A stretch of DNA of 64,000 nt from Nocardia transvalensis NBRC 15921 (GTDB lineage: Bacteria > Actinomycetota > Actinomycetes > Mycobacteriales > Mycobacteriaceae): contig NZ_BAGL01000127.1 of the NCBI RefSeq assembly GCF_000308875.1, positions 186,001 to 250,000 on the forward strand. The letters run 5' to 3'. Positions 26,362-34,898 of the stretch are shown here, piece after piece. A model generated the notes under the pieces. It made no database searches. It was not told where the DNA came from and saw only the letters and a list, made by a program, of their open reading frames with translations. Each line of letters starts with the position of its first letter. The stretch's first letter is position 1. The position numbers and the translations under genes were made by a program.

Positions 26362-26697
26362 ATGGCGCGCAAGGTCATCGTCGAGCTGGTGGACGACTAC
26401 GACGGCAAGTCCGAGGCCGAGGAGACGGTGCGGTTTGCTGTCGACGGGTCCGAATACGAGATCGACCTGTCGGTGCTGAACGCCGGCAAGCTGCGGGGCG
26501 TCTTCGAGCAGTGGACTCCTCATGCGCGCAAGGTCGGCCGCACCGCGCGGGCGAAGGACAAGGCTCCTTCCCGCACGGCGGCCGGACGGGAGCAGACGGC
26601 GGCGATCCGGGAGTGGGCGCGTAAGAACGGCTACTCCGTGTCCCAGCGGGGCCGGATTCAGTCCGAGGTGGTCGAGGCCTACAACAAGGCCAGTTAA
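26362..26697 (+). CDS. lsr2: Lsr2 nucleoid-associated protein
   Basis: Lsr2 is the actinobacterial H-NS analogue. It bridges AT-rich DNA and silences horizontally acquired genes. The 111 residues show the N-terminal dimerisation domain (VELVDDYDGKSEAEETVRFAVDG) and the C-terminal DNA-binding domain (IREWARKNGYSVSQRGRIQSEVVEAY). The latter includes the RGR minor-groove hook. It starts at ATG (MARKVIVEL). Its stop overlaps the stop of the convergent ABC ATPase gene. This copy may be the housekeeping one or an extra paralogue; the sequence is fully typical. Confidence 0.97.
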   Translation: MARKVIVELVDDYDGKSEAEETVRFAVDGSEYEIDLSVLNAGKLRGVFEQWTPHARKVGRTARAKDKAPSRTAAGREQTAAIREWARKNGYSVSQRGRIQSEVVEAYNKAS

Positions 26698-28379
26698 AGT
26701 TCGGGCGTCGCCGGGCCGACCGCCGCGCGGTCGGCCGGCAGCGACCGGCTCGGCGAGCGGACCCCTTGATCGAGGGCTTCCGCGGCGAGCAGCCGGCCCA
26801 GAATCGTTGTTGCCGGGTGGGTGAGTAGTTGTTGCGGGGAGCCTGTTTCCACGATGCGGCCGTGGTCGACGATGACCAGCCGGTCGGCCCGGCTGAGCTG
26901 GGTGCGCAGGTCGTGGCTGATGGACAGGATCGTGGCGCCGGTCTCGCGGCGGTAGGCGTCCACGTGGTCGAGGATGCGCTGGGCGAGGGGGCGGTCCAGG
27001 GCGGTGGTGATCTCGTCGCAGACGAGGATGCGGGGGCGGGCCAGCAGGGCGCGGGCGAGCGCAGCGCGCTGTAGCTGGCCGCCGGACAGACCGGCGGGGT
27101 GACGCCGGGCCTCGTCGGGGGCGATACCGAGGTCGGCGAGCAGATCGAGGGCGGCGGTGCGCGCGGCCGCGCGGCCCATTCCACACAGCCGGACGCCGGT
27201 CGCTGCGACCTGGTCGGCGACCGTGCGGCGCGGGTCGAACGAGGCCGCCGACTCCTGCCAGACGTACTGGATTGCCGCGATCTGCGTGCGGGATCGCTTG
27301 CGCAGCAACGGTATCGGCTCGCCGTCGAGCAGGATCTCCCCCGCCGCGGGCGCGATCAGGCCGGAGATACAGCGGGCGATGGTCGACTTGCCCGCGCCGG
27401 AGACGCCGATCATGCCGAGGGCCTCGCCGCGCCGGAGGTCCAGGTCGACGCCGGTCACGATCCGCGCACCCCGCGCCCGCACCGAGATCGCGCGCAGGCG
27501 CAGCACGGTGTCGCGGTCCGGCGGCGACGAGCGCGGCGTCGGCTCGTCGGTGACCGGCAGCGCCTCCGGGGTGTCCACCACGCGCCCCGCACGCACGACC
27601 AGGATCCGGTCGCTCACCTGCCGCACCGCGAACGCGTCGTGGGTTACCAGGACGACCGCCCTTCCGGCACACCGCAATCCGTCCAGGCTGTCCAGCAGCG
27701 TCGCCCGCGCGATCGAATCCAGGCCGACGGTCGGCTCGTCCACCACCAGCACATCGGGCGCGCAGACCAGCACCTGCGCCAGCGCGAGCCGCGCCCGCTC
27801 CCCACCCGAGAACTCGTGGGGAAACCGCCGCAGCAGGCGGTCGAGGGCCTCGTCATCGAGATCGAACGCCGAATCCGCCAACGCCCGAGCAACCAGCGCA
27901 CGCCGGTCTCGCGCCCGCGAGCCGGGCATCACCCCACGTCCGCCGACTCGGACGCGGATCGGCTCCCGCACTCCGCCTCGAATGCGGCCGTCACCAGTCC
28001 GTTTTCGTCCATCGACCCCGTGTCGTCCACCCGCTCGGCCTTCACCCTCGGGCGTCACCTTGCCCAGGTGGAGACCGGCCAATTCGCCCAGGGCGGCACC
28101 GAGACGGCGAGCGGGATTCAGCGTGGATCCGGCGTGCTGTGGGAGGTAGCCGATGCGGAGGGCGGCGGGGACGCGGATATCGCCGGTGACGGTGCGTCCG
28201 GGGCGGTCGATTCCGGCGACGGCGGCCGCGATCGTCGTCTTGCCCGCCCCGGACGGGCCGAAGAGGGTGAGGATACGACCCGGCTCGACGTCGAAGGCGA
28301 TGTCCTCGACGAGGACGGACGCACCGGCGCGGACGCTCAACCCGCGCACCGAAATCAGCGGCGTCGCACCATCATTCAT
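26694..28379 (-). CDS. Fused double ABC ATPase of a peptide/nickel-type importer
   Basis: A 561-residue fusion of two nucleotide-binding domains, equivalent to DppD plus DppF or NikD plus NikE. Domain 1 has Walker A GPSGAGKTT (41-49), signature SGGE (191) and Walker B VLVVDEPT (209-216). Domain 2 has GVSGAGKST (325-333), LSGGQLQR and ILVCDEIT. Domain 1 carries an unusual Gly/Arg-rich insertion at about 108-158. The start overlaps the permease stop (ATGA). It is the last gene of a five-gene operon behind a cobalamin riboswitch. It powers import from the cytosolic face of the membrane. Confidence 0.9.
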   Translation of the reverse strand: MNDGATPLISVRGLSVRAGASVLVEDIAFDVEPGRILTLFGPSGAGKTTIAAAVAGIDRPGRTVTGDIRVPAALRIGYLPQHAGSTLNPARRLGAALGELAGLHLGKVTPEGEGRAGGRHGVDGRKRTGDGRIRGGVREPIRVRVGGRGVMPGSRARDRRALVARALADSAFDLDDEALDRLLRRFPHEFSGGERARLALAQVLVCAPDVLVVDEPTVGLDSIARATLLDSLDGLRCAGRAVVLVTHDAFAVRQVSDRILVVRAGRVVDTPEALPVTDEPTPRSSPPDRDTVLRLRAISVRARGARIVTGVDLDLRRGEALGMIGVSGAGKSTIARCISGLIAPAAGEILLDGEPIPLLRKRSRTQIAAIQYVWQESAASFDPRRTVADQVAATGVRLCGMGRAAARTAALDLLADLGIAPDEARRHPAGLSGGQLQRAALARALLARPRILVCDEITTALDRPLAQRILDHVDAYRRETGATILSISHDLRTQLSRADRLVIVDHGRIVETGSPQQLLTHPATTILGRLLAAEALDQGVRSPSRSLPADRAAVGPATPEL

Positions 28380-29185
28380 GCGGCACTCGCTCGAAGCGCG
28401 ACCGTCTGCGGGTCGGCGAGCAGATCGTCGCACAGCAGGTTGATGCCGATCACCAGCAGCACGATCAGCCCGGCGGGGAGCGCGACCGCCCACGGCGCAA
28501 GGGTGAGGGCGTCCTTGTTCGCGGCCACCGACACCGCCCAGTCCGTCGACGTCGTGTCGAAGCCGAGCCCGAGGAAATTGGCGGAGGCGAGGAAATAGAC
28601 GGCGGCGGTGAAGCGAACGCCGACATCCGCGGCGATCGGCCGCATCATCTCGCGGGCGGCATAGGACCCGTACCGGTAGGCGCGGCTCTCCCCCTGCATA
28701 CGCAGCGCATCCATCACCGGACCGTGCACGACCGCGCGCGCCGCCATCCGCACGAACCGCGAGATCGGCGCGATCAGCGCGATGCCGATCGCACACGCGA
28801 TCGCCACCGCGGACCCGCGCGTGCGCAGCGCGGCCACCATGATGATCAGCAACGACGGCAGGCACAGCAGCACATCCATCGGCCGCATGAGCAGGTCGTC
28901 GAGCCATGCCCGCGGCGCCGCGGCGGCGGCCACCCCGATCACGAATCCCACGGCGTACGCGCCCAGCACCGTGACCGCGGCGACAACGAGGAAGGTGCGC
29001 CCGCCGGTCAGCGCGGCGGCGAGCACGTCCCGGCCCAGCCGGTCGGTGCCGAACGGCGACCACTCCGACGGCCCGAACGGCGCCTGCCTGTCCGCGGGCG
29101 CCGACCGGGCGACGTACGGCCCCGCGACCGCGACGATCAGCGGTACCGCCACCAGCGTCAGATACACCCACCGCCGTCCGCTCAT
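28376..29185 (-). CDS. ABC importer permease (DppC/NikC-like)
   Basis: A 269-residue permease with about six transmembrane helices. It has the family N-terminal extension ending SEWSPFGTDRLGRDVLA and the cytosolic coupling motif ARAVVHGPVMDALRMQGES. Binding-protein-dependent importers of the peptide/nickel/opine class have this second, C-type subunit. The start at 29185 overlaps the upstream permease stop as ATGA; an earlier GTG would be buried in that gene. Both ends are translationally coupled to their neighbours. Confidence 0.88.
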   Translation of the reverse strand: MSGRRWVYLTLVAVPLIVAVAGPYVARSAPADRQAPFGPSEWSPFGTDRLGRDVLAAALTGGRTFLVVAAVTVLGAYAVGFVIGVAAAAAPRAWLDDLLMRPMDVLLCLPSLLIIMVAALRTRGSAVAIACAIGIALIAPISRFVRMAARAVVHGPVMDALRMQGESRAYRYGSYAAREMMRPIAADVGVRFTAAVYFLASANFLGLGFDTTSTDWAVSVAANKDALTLAPWAVALPAGLIVLLVIGINLLCDDLLADPQTVALRASAA

Positions 29186-30147
29186 CGCGGTAGCCCCGCC
29201 GCGGACCACGGAACCATCCGCTGCCCGACGAGATCGATCACCAGATTGATCGCGATCGCGAGCACCCCGGTGATCGCGACGATCGCCAGGATCACCGGAT
29301 CGTCGCGATTGCCGATCGCCCCGATCAGCTCGGACGCGATCCCCGGCATGACGAAGACGGCCTCCACGATCAACACCCCCGACAGCAGCCCGTCACCGGT
29401 CCGCCCCAATTCCTGTAAAGCGGGGCCGAGCGCATTGGGCGCGACATGACGCGCCAGCAGCGATCTCCGCCGGACACCGAGGCGTCGCGCCTGCGCGATA
29501 TAGGGCTGCGCCATGACGTCGACGACCCCGGCGCGCACCAGGCGCACGAGCGGCGCGGCGACCCGGGCGACCATCACGATCAGCGGCAGGACAAGGTATT
29601 CGGGCCGGCTGAGCACCGTATCCGGTTCGGTGCCCAGGAATGTCGCGGGCAGCAGGTTCATTTCGAGCGCCACATAGGTCACCAGCAGCACCGCGAGCAC
29701 GAAGTCCGGGATCGAGTCGAATCCGATACTCACGGAGGTGATGACGCGGTCGCGCACCGATCCGGGCCGCAGTCCCGCCGCGAATCCGGCGGTCACGGCC
29801 GTGGGCAGCAGCAGCGCCAGCGCCAGGACCGCCATCAGTCCCGTCGTCAGGAACGGGCCCGCGATCAGGCCGCCGACGCGCTCGCCGCTGGCGTAGGACA
29901 CGCCGAAATCACCCGTCACCGCGTGCCCGAGCCACGCCAGAAACCGTTGCGTCGGAGCGACATCCAGCCCGATCAGATGCCGTGCGGCCGCCCGTTGATC
30001 GGCGCCGAGGACATCGTTGTTCTGAACATCGGCGGCGTCGCCCGGCAGCAGCAGCGACAGCACGAACACCAGCACCGCGAGGACCAGCAGCTGCCCCACA
30101 CCGATTCCCGTGCGGCGCACCAGGAATCGAGCGAACGGCGTGCCCAC
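29182..30147 (-). CDS. ABC importer permease (DppB/NikB-like)
   Basis: A 321-residue permease. The N-terminal helix (QLLVLAVLVFVLSLLLPG) and the GDAADV loop are typical of the B-type subunit. The coupling segment DVMAQPYIAQARRLGVRR follows near residue 220. About six transmembrane helices are visible. The start is GTG (VGTPFARFLVRR). It pairs with the C-type permease downstream to form the import channel. It follows the methyltransferase gene by 6 bp. Confidence 0.88.
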   Translation of the reverse strand: MGTPFARFLVRRTGIGVGQLLVLAVLVFVLSLLLPGDAADVQNNDVLGADQRAAARHLIGLDVAPTQRFLAWLGHAVTGDFGVSYASGERVGGLIAGPFLTTGLMAVLALALLLPTAVTAGFAAGLRPGSVRDRVITSVSIGFDSIPDFVLAVLLVTYVALEMNLLPATFLGTEPDTVLSRPEYLVLPLIVMVARVAAPLVRLVRAGVVDVMAQPYIAQARRLGVRRRSLLARHVAPNALGPALQELGRTGDGLLSGVLIVEAVFVMPGIASELIGAIGNRDDPVILAIVAITGVLAIAINLVIDLVGQRMVPWSAAGLPR

Positions 30148-30153
30148 GAACCG

Positions 30154-30918
30154 CTACCGGATCCCGACCACGATGCGGTCGTCGCCGTACTGCCAGACCG
30201 GACCGGCCTCGGAGAATCCGGCCGCGCGGGCGAAGGCGACGTAGTCGTGCACGGTGGGCCGGTCCCGGACCGTGTGCTCGAAACCGCCGTCGCGGCGCCG
30301 GACCAGGTCGGCGAGTTCCGGCGCCTGTTCCACGGCCGCCCACCAGGCCGCCCAGTCCTCCAGTTCCTGTGCCCCCCGGCGCTGCGCCCGGCGGGTGGTC
30401 AGTGCCTTCGCCAGCTCGTCGAGGCGCGGGCCGACCGGTCCTTCGTAGAGGTGATCGCCGTCGATGAACAGGCCGCCCGGCCGCAGCACGTCGGCGCACA
30501 CTCCGATCAAGGCGCGCAACGGCTTCCGGTTCATCCAGTGCAGCGCGGTGGTGCTGACGAACGCGTCCGGCGCGCGTTCCAGCCCGAGTTCGTCCAGCCA
30601 GCCGTCCACCCGCAGATCGGCGAAGACGGTCCGGAACCGGTCCGACCCCAGCGCGAGATCGGCCAGTCCGAGCAGCAGCGGATCGGCGTCGACCCCGACG
30701 ATGCTCGCCTCCGGGAACCGCCGCAGCAGCCGTGCGGACAGCGTGCCGGGACCGACGCCCAGGTCGACGATCAGCGGATCGTCGCGGCCCGCCAGTTCCG
30801 CCACGATGTCGCCGATCACCTCGAACCGCTGCTCGCGGTCGGGCATGTAGTACTCCTGCTGTCGGTCCCAGCGGTCGATCCAGTACCGCGCCCGCTCCGC
30901 GTCCAGCGCGGCCGTCAT
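30154..30918 (-). CDS. SAM-dependent methyltransferase inside the importer operon
   Basis: A 254-residue class I methyltransferase. Motif I is LIVDLGVGPGTLSARLLRR (about 49-67), followed by SIVGVDADPLLLGLA and a post-motif FVSTTALHWMN. It ends in a family-typical WQYGDDRIVVG strand. The start overlaps the binding-protein stop (ATGA), so it is made together with the importer. A methyltransferase between the binding protein and the permeases is unusual. It may modify the imported compound or a metallophore; the substrate is unknown. Confidence 0.87.
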   Translation of the reverse strand: MTAALDAERARYWIDRWDRQQEYYMPDREQRFEVIGDIVAELAGRDDPLIVDLGVGPGTLSARLLRRFPEASIVGVDADPLLLGLADLALGSDRFRTVFADLRVDGWLDELGLERAPDAFVSTTALHWMNRKPLRALIGVCADVLRPGGLFIDGDHLYEGPVGPRLDELAKALTTRRAQRRGAQELEDWAAWWAAVEQAPELADLVRRRDGGFEHTVRDRPTVHDYVAFARAAGFSEAGPVWQYGDDRIVVGIR

Positions 30919-32429
30919 CCGGCCACGACCTTGTCGAATCGCGCCCAGTCGTGCGAATTGGGCACGGCCGCCGGGGTGTCGCGGAACTTCGCTCCCGTCG
31001 CGGAGTTCCAGTGCGTATTGCCGAAGAACACGAATCCTCCTCTGTCGTACAGTATTTCGTGCATCATGCGGTAGACGGCCGCGCGGCCCGTTTCCGTCGG
31101 GGTCGCCTGTGCCTTGGCGTACAGCGCGTCGAATTCCGGATCGGACCACTTCGTGCGGTTCTGCGGTGAGCCGGTCAGCAGACGGGACGCGAAGTGGCTG
31201 GGGATCGACAGCGGCCCCGACTGGCCCATCGTGAGCGGGCCGGTGTTCAGCGCGTCCGTGTAGTAGCTGTCCTTGGAGCCGAGTACCACGTTCACCCGGA
31301 CCCCGCACCGCGCCGCCTGCTCCGCGAAAAGCCGTGCCGCCTCGACGAATCCGTGGGCGACCGGGGCGGTGAACAGGTCGAACGACAGATCCCGGACGCC
31401 CGCCTTGCGCAGCAGCCGCCCCGCCTCGTCGGGGTTGTAGTCGTGCTGCGGCAGGTCGGCGTAGTACTGGTAGCCCTTGCCGAAGACGTCGTTGCCGACG
31501 TCGCCCTGCCCCTCGAGCGCCACCTTCACCAATTCGGCGCGGTCGACCATGCGCATCACCGCGCGCCGCACGTCCGGGTTGTCGAACGGCGGGCGGTCGG
31601 TCTTCATGGCGAAGAAGTAGATTCCGCTGTTCGGCGTCGACTCGAGCGAAACACCCTGCCGCCCTTGCAATGTCCGCGCCGCGGACGGGGTCAGGTTGTC
31701 CGCGAAGTCGATCTGCCCGCTCTGCACCGCCGCCAGCCGGGCGTCCGGCTCCGCGCTGACGATCCGCAGGCGGCGCACCGAGGGCGCGCCGTCCCAATAG
31801 TGGTCGTAGGCCGTCGCGCTGAATTCCCTTCCGGCATCGAATGATTCGAAGACGAACGGCCCGGTGCCCACCGGCCGGGAGAAGTCCGTGGCGCCGTCCT
31901 GGACGATCTTGGTCCCGTAGGCCGACAGGGCTTGGAGGAATTCGAAGCCCGGCGTCCGCAGCGCGATCTCGACGGTGAGATCGTCGACGGCCCGCGACTG
32001 CGACAGATCGACCTGGTCGAGCGTGGCTGCGGCGATGAACGGCCGCCGCTGCGGCGGGCCGAGCACCCGCGACAGCGTGTACAGCACGTCCCGGGAGGTG
32101 ACCTTCTTCCCGTCGTGCCAGCGCGCGTCCCGCAACACGATGCGCCAGCGCGTGCCGTCGGCATTCGGCTCGCCGGACGCGGCCAGCCGCGGGATCGGCC
32201 GCATCGCGCCGTCGATCTCGAACAGACCGTCGTAGACCGCCTTCATCCGGGCCTCGTCGATGAACAAGGTATTCACGCCCGGATCGATGCCCTCGCCCGC
32301 GCCGGAACCCTGAAATGCCGCGGTGAAGGTATCGACATCACCCGCGAACCGCCCACCGCAGCCCACGGCCAGCGCTCCCGCGGCGGCGACGCCACCCGCC
32401 AGAAATCCCCGGCGACTCAGCGCCCGCAT
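30915..32429 (-). CDS. Tat-exported lipoprotein, peptide/nickel-type ABC solute-binding protein
   Basis: A 504-residue family 5 solute-binding protein (DppA/NikA type). The signal sequence has twin arginines (SRRGFLAGG, residues 5-13) and a lipobox ending at Cys24 (LAVGC), so it is probably exported folded by Tat and anchored by lipid. The mature part includes WRIVLRDARWHDGKKVTSRDV and AYDHYWDGAP, hallmarks of the family. The start ATG has GGGAG six bases upstream. Tat export often indicates a bound cofactor or metal complex. It is the first gene behind the cobalamin riboswitch, so a cobalt, corrinoid or metallophore ligand is likely. Confidence 0.88.
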   Translation of the reverse strand: MRALSRRGFLAGGVAAAGALAVGCGGRFAGDVDTFTAAFQGSGAGEGIDPGVNTLFIDEARMKAVYDGLFEIDGAMRPIPRLAASGEPNADGTRWRIVLRDARWHDGKKVTSRDVLYTLSRVLGPPQRRPFIAAATLDQVDLSQSRAVDDLTVEIALRTPGFEFLQALSAYGTKIVQDGATDFSRPVGTGPFVFESFDAGREFSATAYDHYWDGAPSVRRLRIVSAEPDARLAAVQSGQIDFADNLTPSAARTLQGRQGVSLESTPNSGIYFFAMKTDRPPFDNPDVRRAVMRMVDRAELVKVALEGQGDVGNDVFGKGYQYYADLPQHDYNPDEAGRLLRKAGVRDLSFDLFTAPVAHGFVEAARLFAEQAARCGVRVNVVLGSKDSYYTDALNTGPLTMGQSGPLSIPSHFASRLLTGSPQNRTKWSDPEFDALYAKAQATPTETGRAAVYRMMHEILYDRGGFVFFGNTHWNSATGAKFRDTPAAVPNSHDWARFDKVVAG

Positions 32430-32544
32430 ATTCGACTCCCATCGCGTCTGGCACCCCACGCGACGAAGACATGCACAAACGAACCGCCATGTGCCGGTCC
32501 ACTCGGCGCATCGACCATTTCCACGTGATCGTGACCGTTCCAGT

Positions 32545-32668
32545 CCTGCACCCTCAGGTATCTGGCTTCGGCTCACGAATAAGCCTCACAGTTGCGGGAC
32601 AGCGCCGGATTCGCACCGGACTTCCCTGCGGGCAGCCGATATCCTACGCGAGACGCCCTGTCCCGGTG
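32545..32668 (-). ncRNA. Cobalamin riboswitch controlling the ABC importer operon
   Basis: Read on the minus strand the region holds the conserved core in order: CCCGCAGGGAAGTCCGGTG, GAATCCGGCGCTGTCCCGC, AACTGTGA, and the closing GCCAGATACCTG. The GGTGCGAATCC hairpin and the CGCAACTG joint are diagnostic. It ends about 115 nt before the binding-protein start. That leader holds no clear T-run terminator, so control may act through translation or an alternative fold. It predicts repression of the importer when adenosylcobalamin is plentiful. Confidence 0.92.
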
Positions 32669-32669
32669 A

Positions 32670-33200
32670 TCACCAGATATCCGCCCAGGCCGGCCGCTCC
32701 GGGATATCGAAGGCCGCGGAATGCCCGTGGACCAGCATCGGCACGGTCGTCCCCGCCGGGATGCGGTCCCGCAATTCCGTCGCCCGCGCCCGGAAGAATT
32801 CCGAGTACACGTAGTCCTTGTGCTGCCGGACGTCCACGCCGGTCGCCGGATGGACGAACGTCACCTCGATCCGCACCCGATGCTGGTCGAAGCCGTTGAC
32901 CCGGTTCAGCCGCCGGTAGCTCGACTCGGCCACCGTTCCGGTCGTCACCGACCCCGAGCGCCGCAGCGCCGCCCGCCGAACACGCCAGATCAGGCCCAGC
33001 ACCACCTGGGTCCACAGCAGCATCGCGACCACCAGGGACACCGGCAGCATCAGCGTCGCCCCGACGCCGTCGCCGAATATCCGCCGCCCGAGCCACAATC
33101 CGGCCCACGCGACCCCCGCCACGAACAGCACCGCGGCCGCCCCGCAGACCAGTACCCACAGCATGGCCGCGGGACCGGCCAGAATTCGCCCCTGCCGCAC
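32670..33200 (-). CDS. Small membrane protein of the DUF3592 type
   Basis: A 176-residue protein with two N-terminal transmembrane helices (LWVLVCGAAAVLFVAGVAW and LMLPVSLVVAMLLWTQVVL). A soluble beta-rich domain follows, containing SVTTGTVAESSYRR and DYVYSEFFRARATEL. This is the layout of DUF3592 proteins, whose function is not established. The start GTG (33200) has GAGAGGA eight bases upstream. Its end lies only 2 bp before the riboswitch, so the importer promoter may lie within this gene. Confidence 0.7.
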   Translation of the reverse strand: MRQGRILAGPAAMLWVLVCGAAAVLFVAGVAWAGLWLGRRIFGDGVGATLMLPVSLVVAMLLWTQVVLGLIWRVRRAALRRSGSVTTGTVAESSYRRLNRVNGFDQHRVRIEVTFVHPATGVDVRQHKDYVYSEFFRARATELRDRIPAGTTVPMLVHGHSAAFDIPERPAWADIW

Positions 33201-33300
33201 CCGACATCCTCTCCTTCGGCGACATCTCCCCCATCGGTCGGCGAAGAACCCTCCGCCCACGCAGCGTACCGGCAGAATGGCGACAGGAAGGAGGGTCGGC

Positions 33301-33675
33301 GTGGTGGACGAGATGGTCGTGGTGGATGCCGCGAATGTCGTCGGGTCCAGGCCCGACGGCTGGTGGCGCGATCGAGCCGGGGCCGCCCGGCGGTTGCTGG
33401 ACGCGCTCGAGGCGGCGCCCGATGTGCTCACGGCCGAAGTCGTCGTCGTGCTGGAAGGGGCGGCCAAGCGCGCCGTCGATCCCGGAGCCGTGCCGGCCGG
33501 GAGGATGCGGGTGGTGCTCGCGGAAGGATCCGGCGACGACACGATCGTCGACGTCGTGGCATCCGCCCACGCCCGGCAAGTCACGGTCGTGACAGCAGAC
33601 CGCGGCCTCCGACAACGGGTAGAGGCCCTCGGCGCACGCACGGTCGGCCCCCGCTGGCTCTTGGACGCCCTCTGA
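33301..33675 (+). CDS. PIN/NYN-like domain protein (possible RNase)
   Basis: A 124-residue single-domain protein. It begins EMVVVDAANVVGSRPDGWWRD, a DAxN start seen in YacP/NYN nucleases. Further acidic positions come in VVVLEGAA and GSGDDTIVD, then the VTVVTADRGLRQRV strand-helix. These match the acidic metal site of the PIN superfamily. A role in RNA processing is likely but the target is unknown. The start GTG (33301) or the next GTG follows AAGGAGGG. It is the only plus-strand gene between the membrane protein and the P450. Confidence 0.78.
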   Translation: MVDEMVVVDAANVVGSRPDGWWRDRAGAARRLLDALEAAPDVLTAEVVVVLEGAAKRAVDPGAVPAGRMRVVLAEGSGDDTIVDVVASAHARQVTVVTADRGLRQRVEALGARTVGPRWLLDAL

Positions 33676-33731
33676 TCCCCGCCGCGGGTACTCGGCGAGA
33701 ATTACTGGGCGGCAAGGGAGATGATGGCGCC

Positions 33732-34889
33732 GTGCTGAATATCTTCGACGCGGATTTCGCCCGCGACCCCTGGCCGGTCTTGCGGTCGTTGCGGGCCACC
33801 GGGGGCGTACATCGCGTCAGCACCCCGGACGGGCCGCCCGCCTGGCTGCTGACCGGTTACGACGACGTGCGGGCCGGACTGCTCGACGACCGGCTGTCGA
33901 CGGCCGTGCGGCATGCGAACGGCCGTGACTATCGCGGGTTCTCGGTCCCCGCACCCCTGGACCGGTTCCAGGCCGCCGAGCCCGATGAGCACGCGCGGCT
34001 GCGCCGGGTTCTGGTCGGCGAGCTACAGGCCCGGCGTCTGACCGAGTGGCCCGAACGTGCCTCGGCCCTGGTGGATCCGCTACTGCGGACCGTCGAGGGG
34101 GAGCGCGAATTCGATCTCGTCGAGCGCATCGCGATACCGCTCCCCGCGGCGATCGTGACCGAACTGCTGGGGCTGCCGGCCGCCGAAGGCGCGGCGCTGC
34201 TGGGCTGGGCCGAGTCGACACTGCGCCCCGGCGCCGCCCCACGAGCGCGGGACACCCTGGCAACCATGAGGCAGATCATCACGGCCACGATCGATCGCGG
34301 CGGCCGGGGCGCGGACACAGTGCTCGGCCGGCTGGTTCGGCCCCAGGAGGAAAGCGGCGCAGTGGATTCCGATGAGCTGGCCAGTCTGCTGTTCTATTTG
34401 TTGTTCGTGTTCTACGAGGTGCTCGTCGATCTGATCGCGGGTGCGGTGTGGGCCCTGGCCGACCGGCCGGATCGGCTCTCCGCGCTGGAGATTGCGCCCG
34501 AGCGCTCGGTCGATGAGCTCCTGCGTTACCTGTCGCCGCAGGTCCTGGCCGGCCCGCGCTTCGCGACAGCGGACATCGAGATCGGCGACCATACGATCGC
34601 GGCCGGGCAGACCGTGCTGCTGTGCCTGGCCTCCGCGAATCACGATCCCGCGACGTTCCGCGACCCGGAGGAACTGGATCTGCGCCGCGATCCCAACCCG
34701 CAGTTGGGCCTCGGCTTCGGCGTACACGCCTGCGTCGGCACCGCTGTGGCGCGACCGGTCGCCGCGGCCGTGCTCACGCGGATCCATGCCCGATGGCCCG
34801 CGCTGCGTATCGCGGGCGACGCCGGTGACCTGCCGTGGCGTTCCGGGTTCCGCCATCGCGGCCCGCTCACCCTGCCCGTGCGGACCTGA
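33732..34889 (+). CDS. Cytochrome P450 lacking the I-helix threonine
   Basis: A 385-residue bacterial class I P450. The haem ligand is Cys334 in LGFGVHACVG, and ExxR is E262-R265 in VDELLRYL. The I-helix segment that normally reads AGxET(T) is VFYEVL at 226-231: the glutamate is kept, but glycine and both threonines are lost. Oxygen activation by the usual acid-alcohol pair is therefore doubtful. The start is GTG (VLNIFDADFARDPW) with GGGAG upstream. No ferredoxin gene is adjacent. It ends 9 bp before the convergent transpeptidase gene. Confidence 0.9.
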   Translation: MLNIFDADFARDPWPVLRSLRATGGVHRVSTPDGPPAWLLTGYDDVRAGLLDDRLSTAVRHANGRDYRGFSVPAPLDRFQAAEPDEHARLRRVLVGELQARRLTEWPERASALVDPLLRTVEGEREFDLVERIAIPLPAAIVTELLGLPAAEGAALLGWAESTLRPGAAPRARDTLATMRQIITATIDRGGRGADTVLGRLVRPQEESGAVDSDELASLLFYLLFVFYEVLVDLIAGAVWALADRPDRLSALEIAPERSVDELLRYLSPQVLAGPRFATADIEIGDHTIAAGQTVLLCLASANHDPATFRDPEELDLRRDPNPQLGLGFGVHACVGTAVARPVAAAVLTRIHARWPALRIAGDAGDLPWRSGFRHRGPLTLPVRT

Positions 34890-34898
34890 ACTTCCCGG

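Noticed and set aside
25861..27672. Long minus-strand frame over lsr2 and the ABC ATPase
   Set aside because: Codon use is wrong, and the established genes explain the region.
30154..30918. Cobalamin-biosynthesis methyltransferase (Cob/Cbi)
   Set aside because: The protein has a simple class I fold with none of the precorrin methyltransferase signature, so only a generic methyltransferase is supported.
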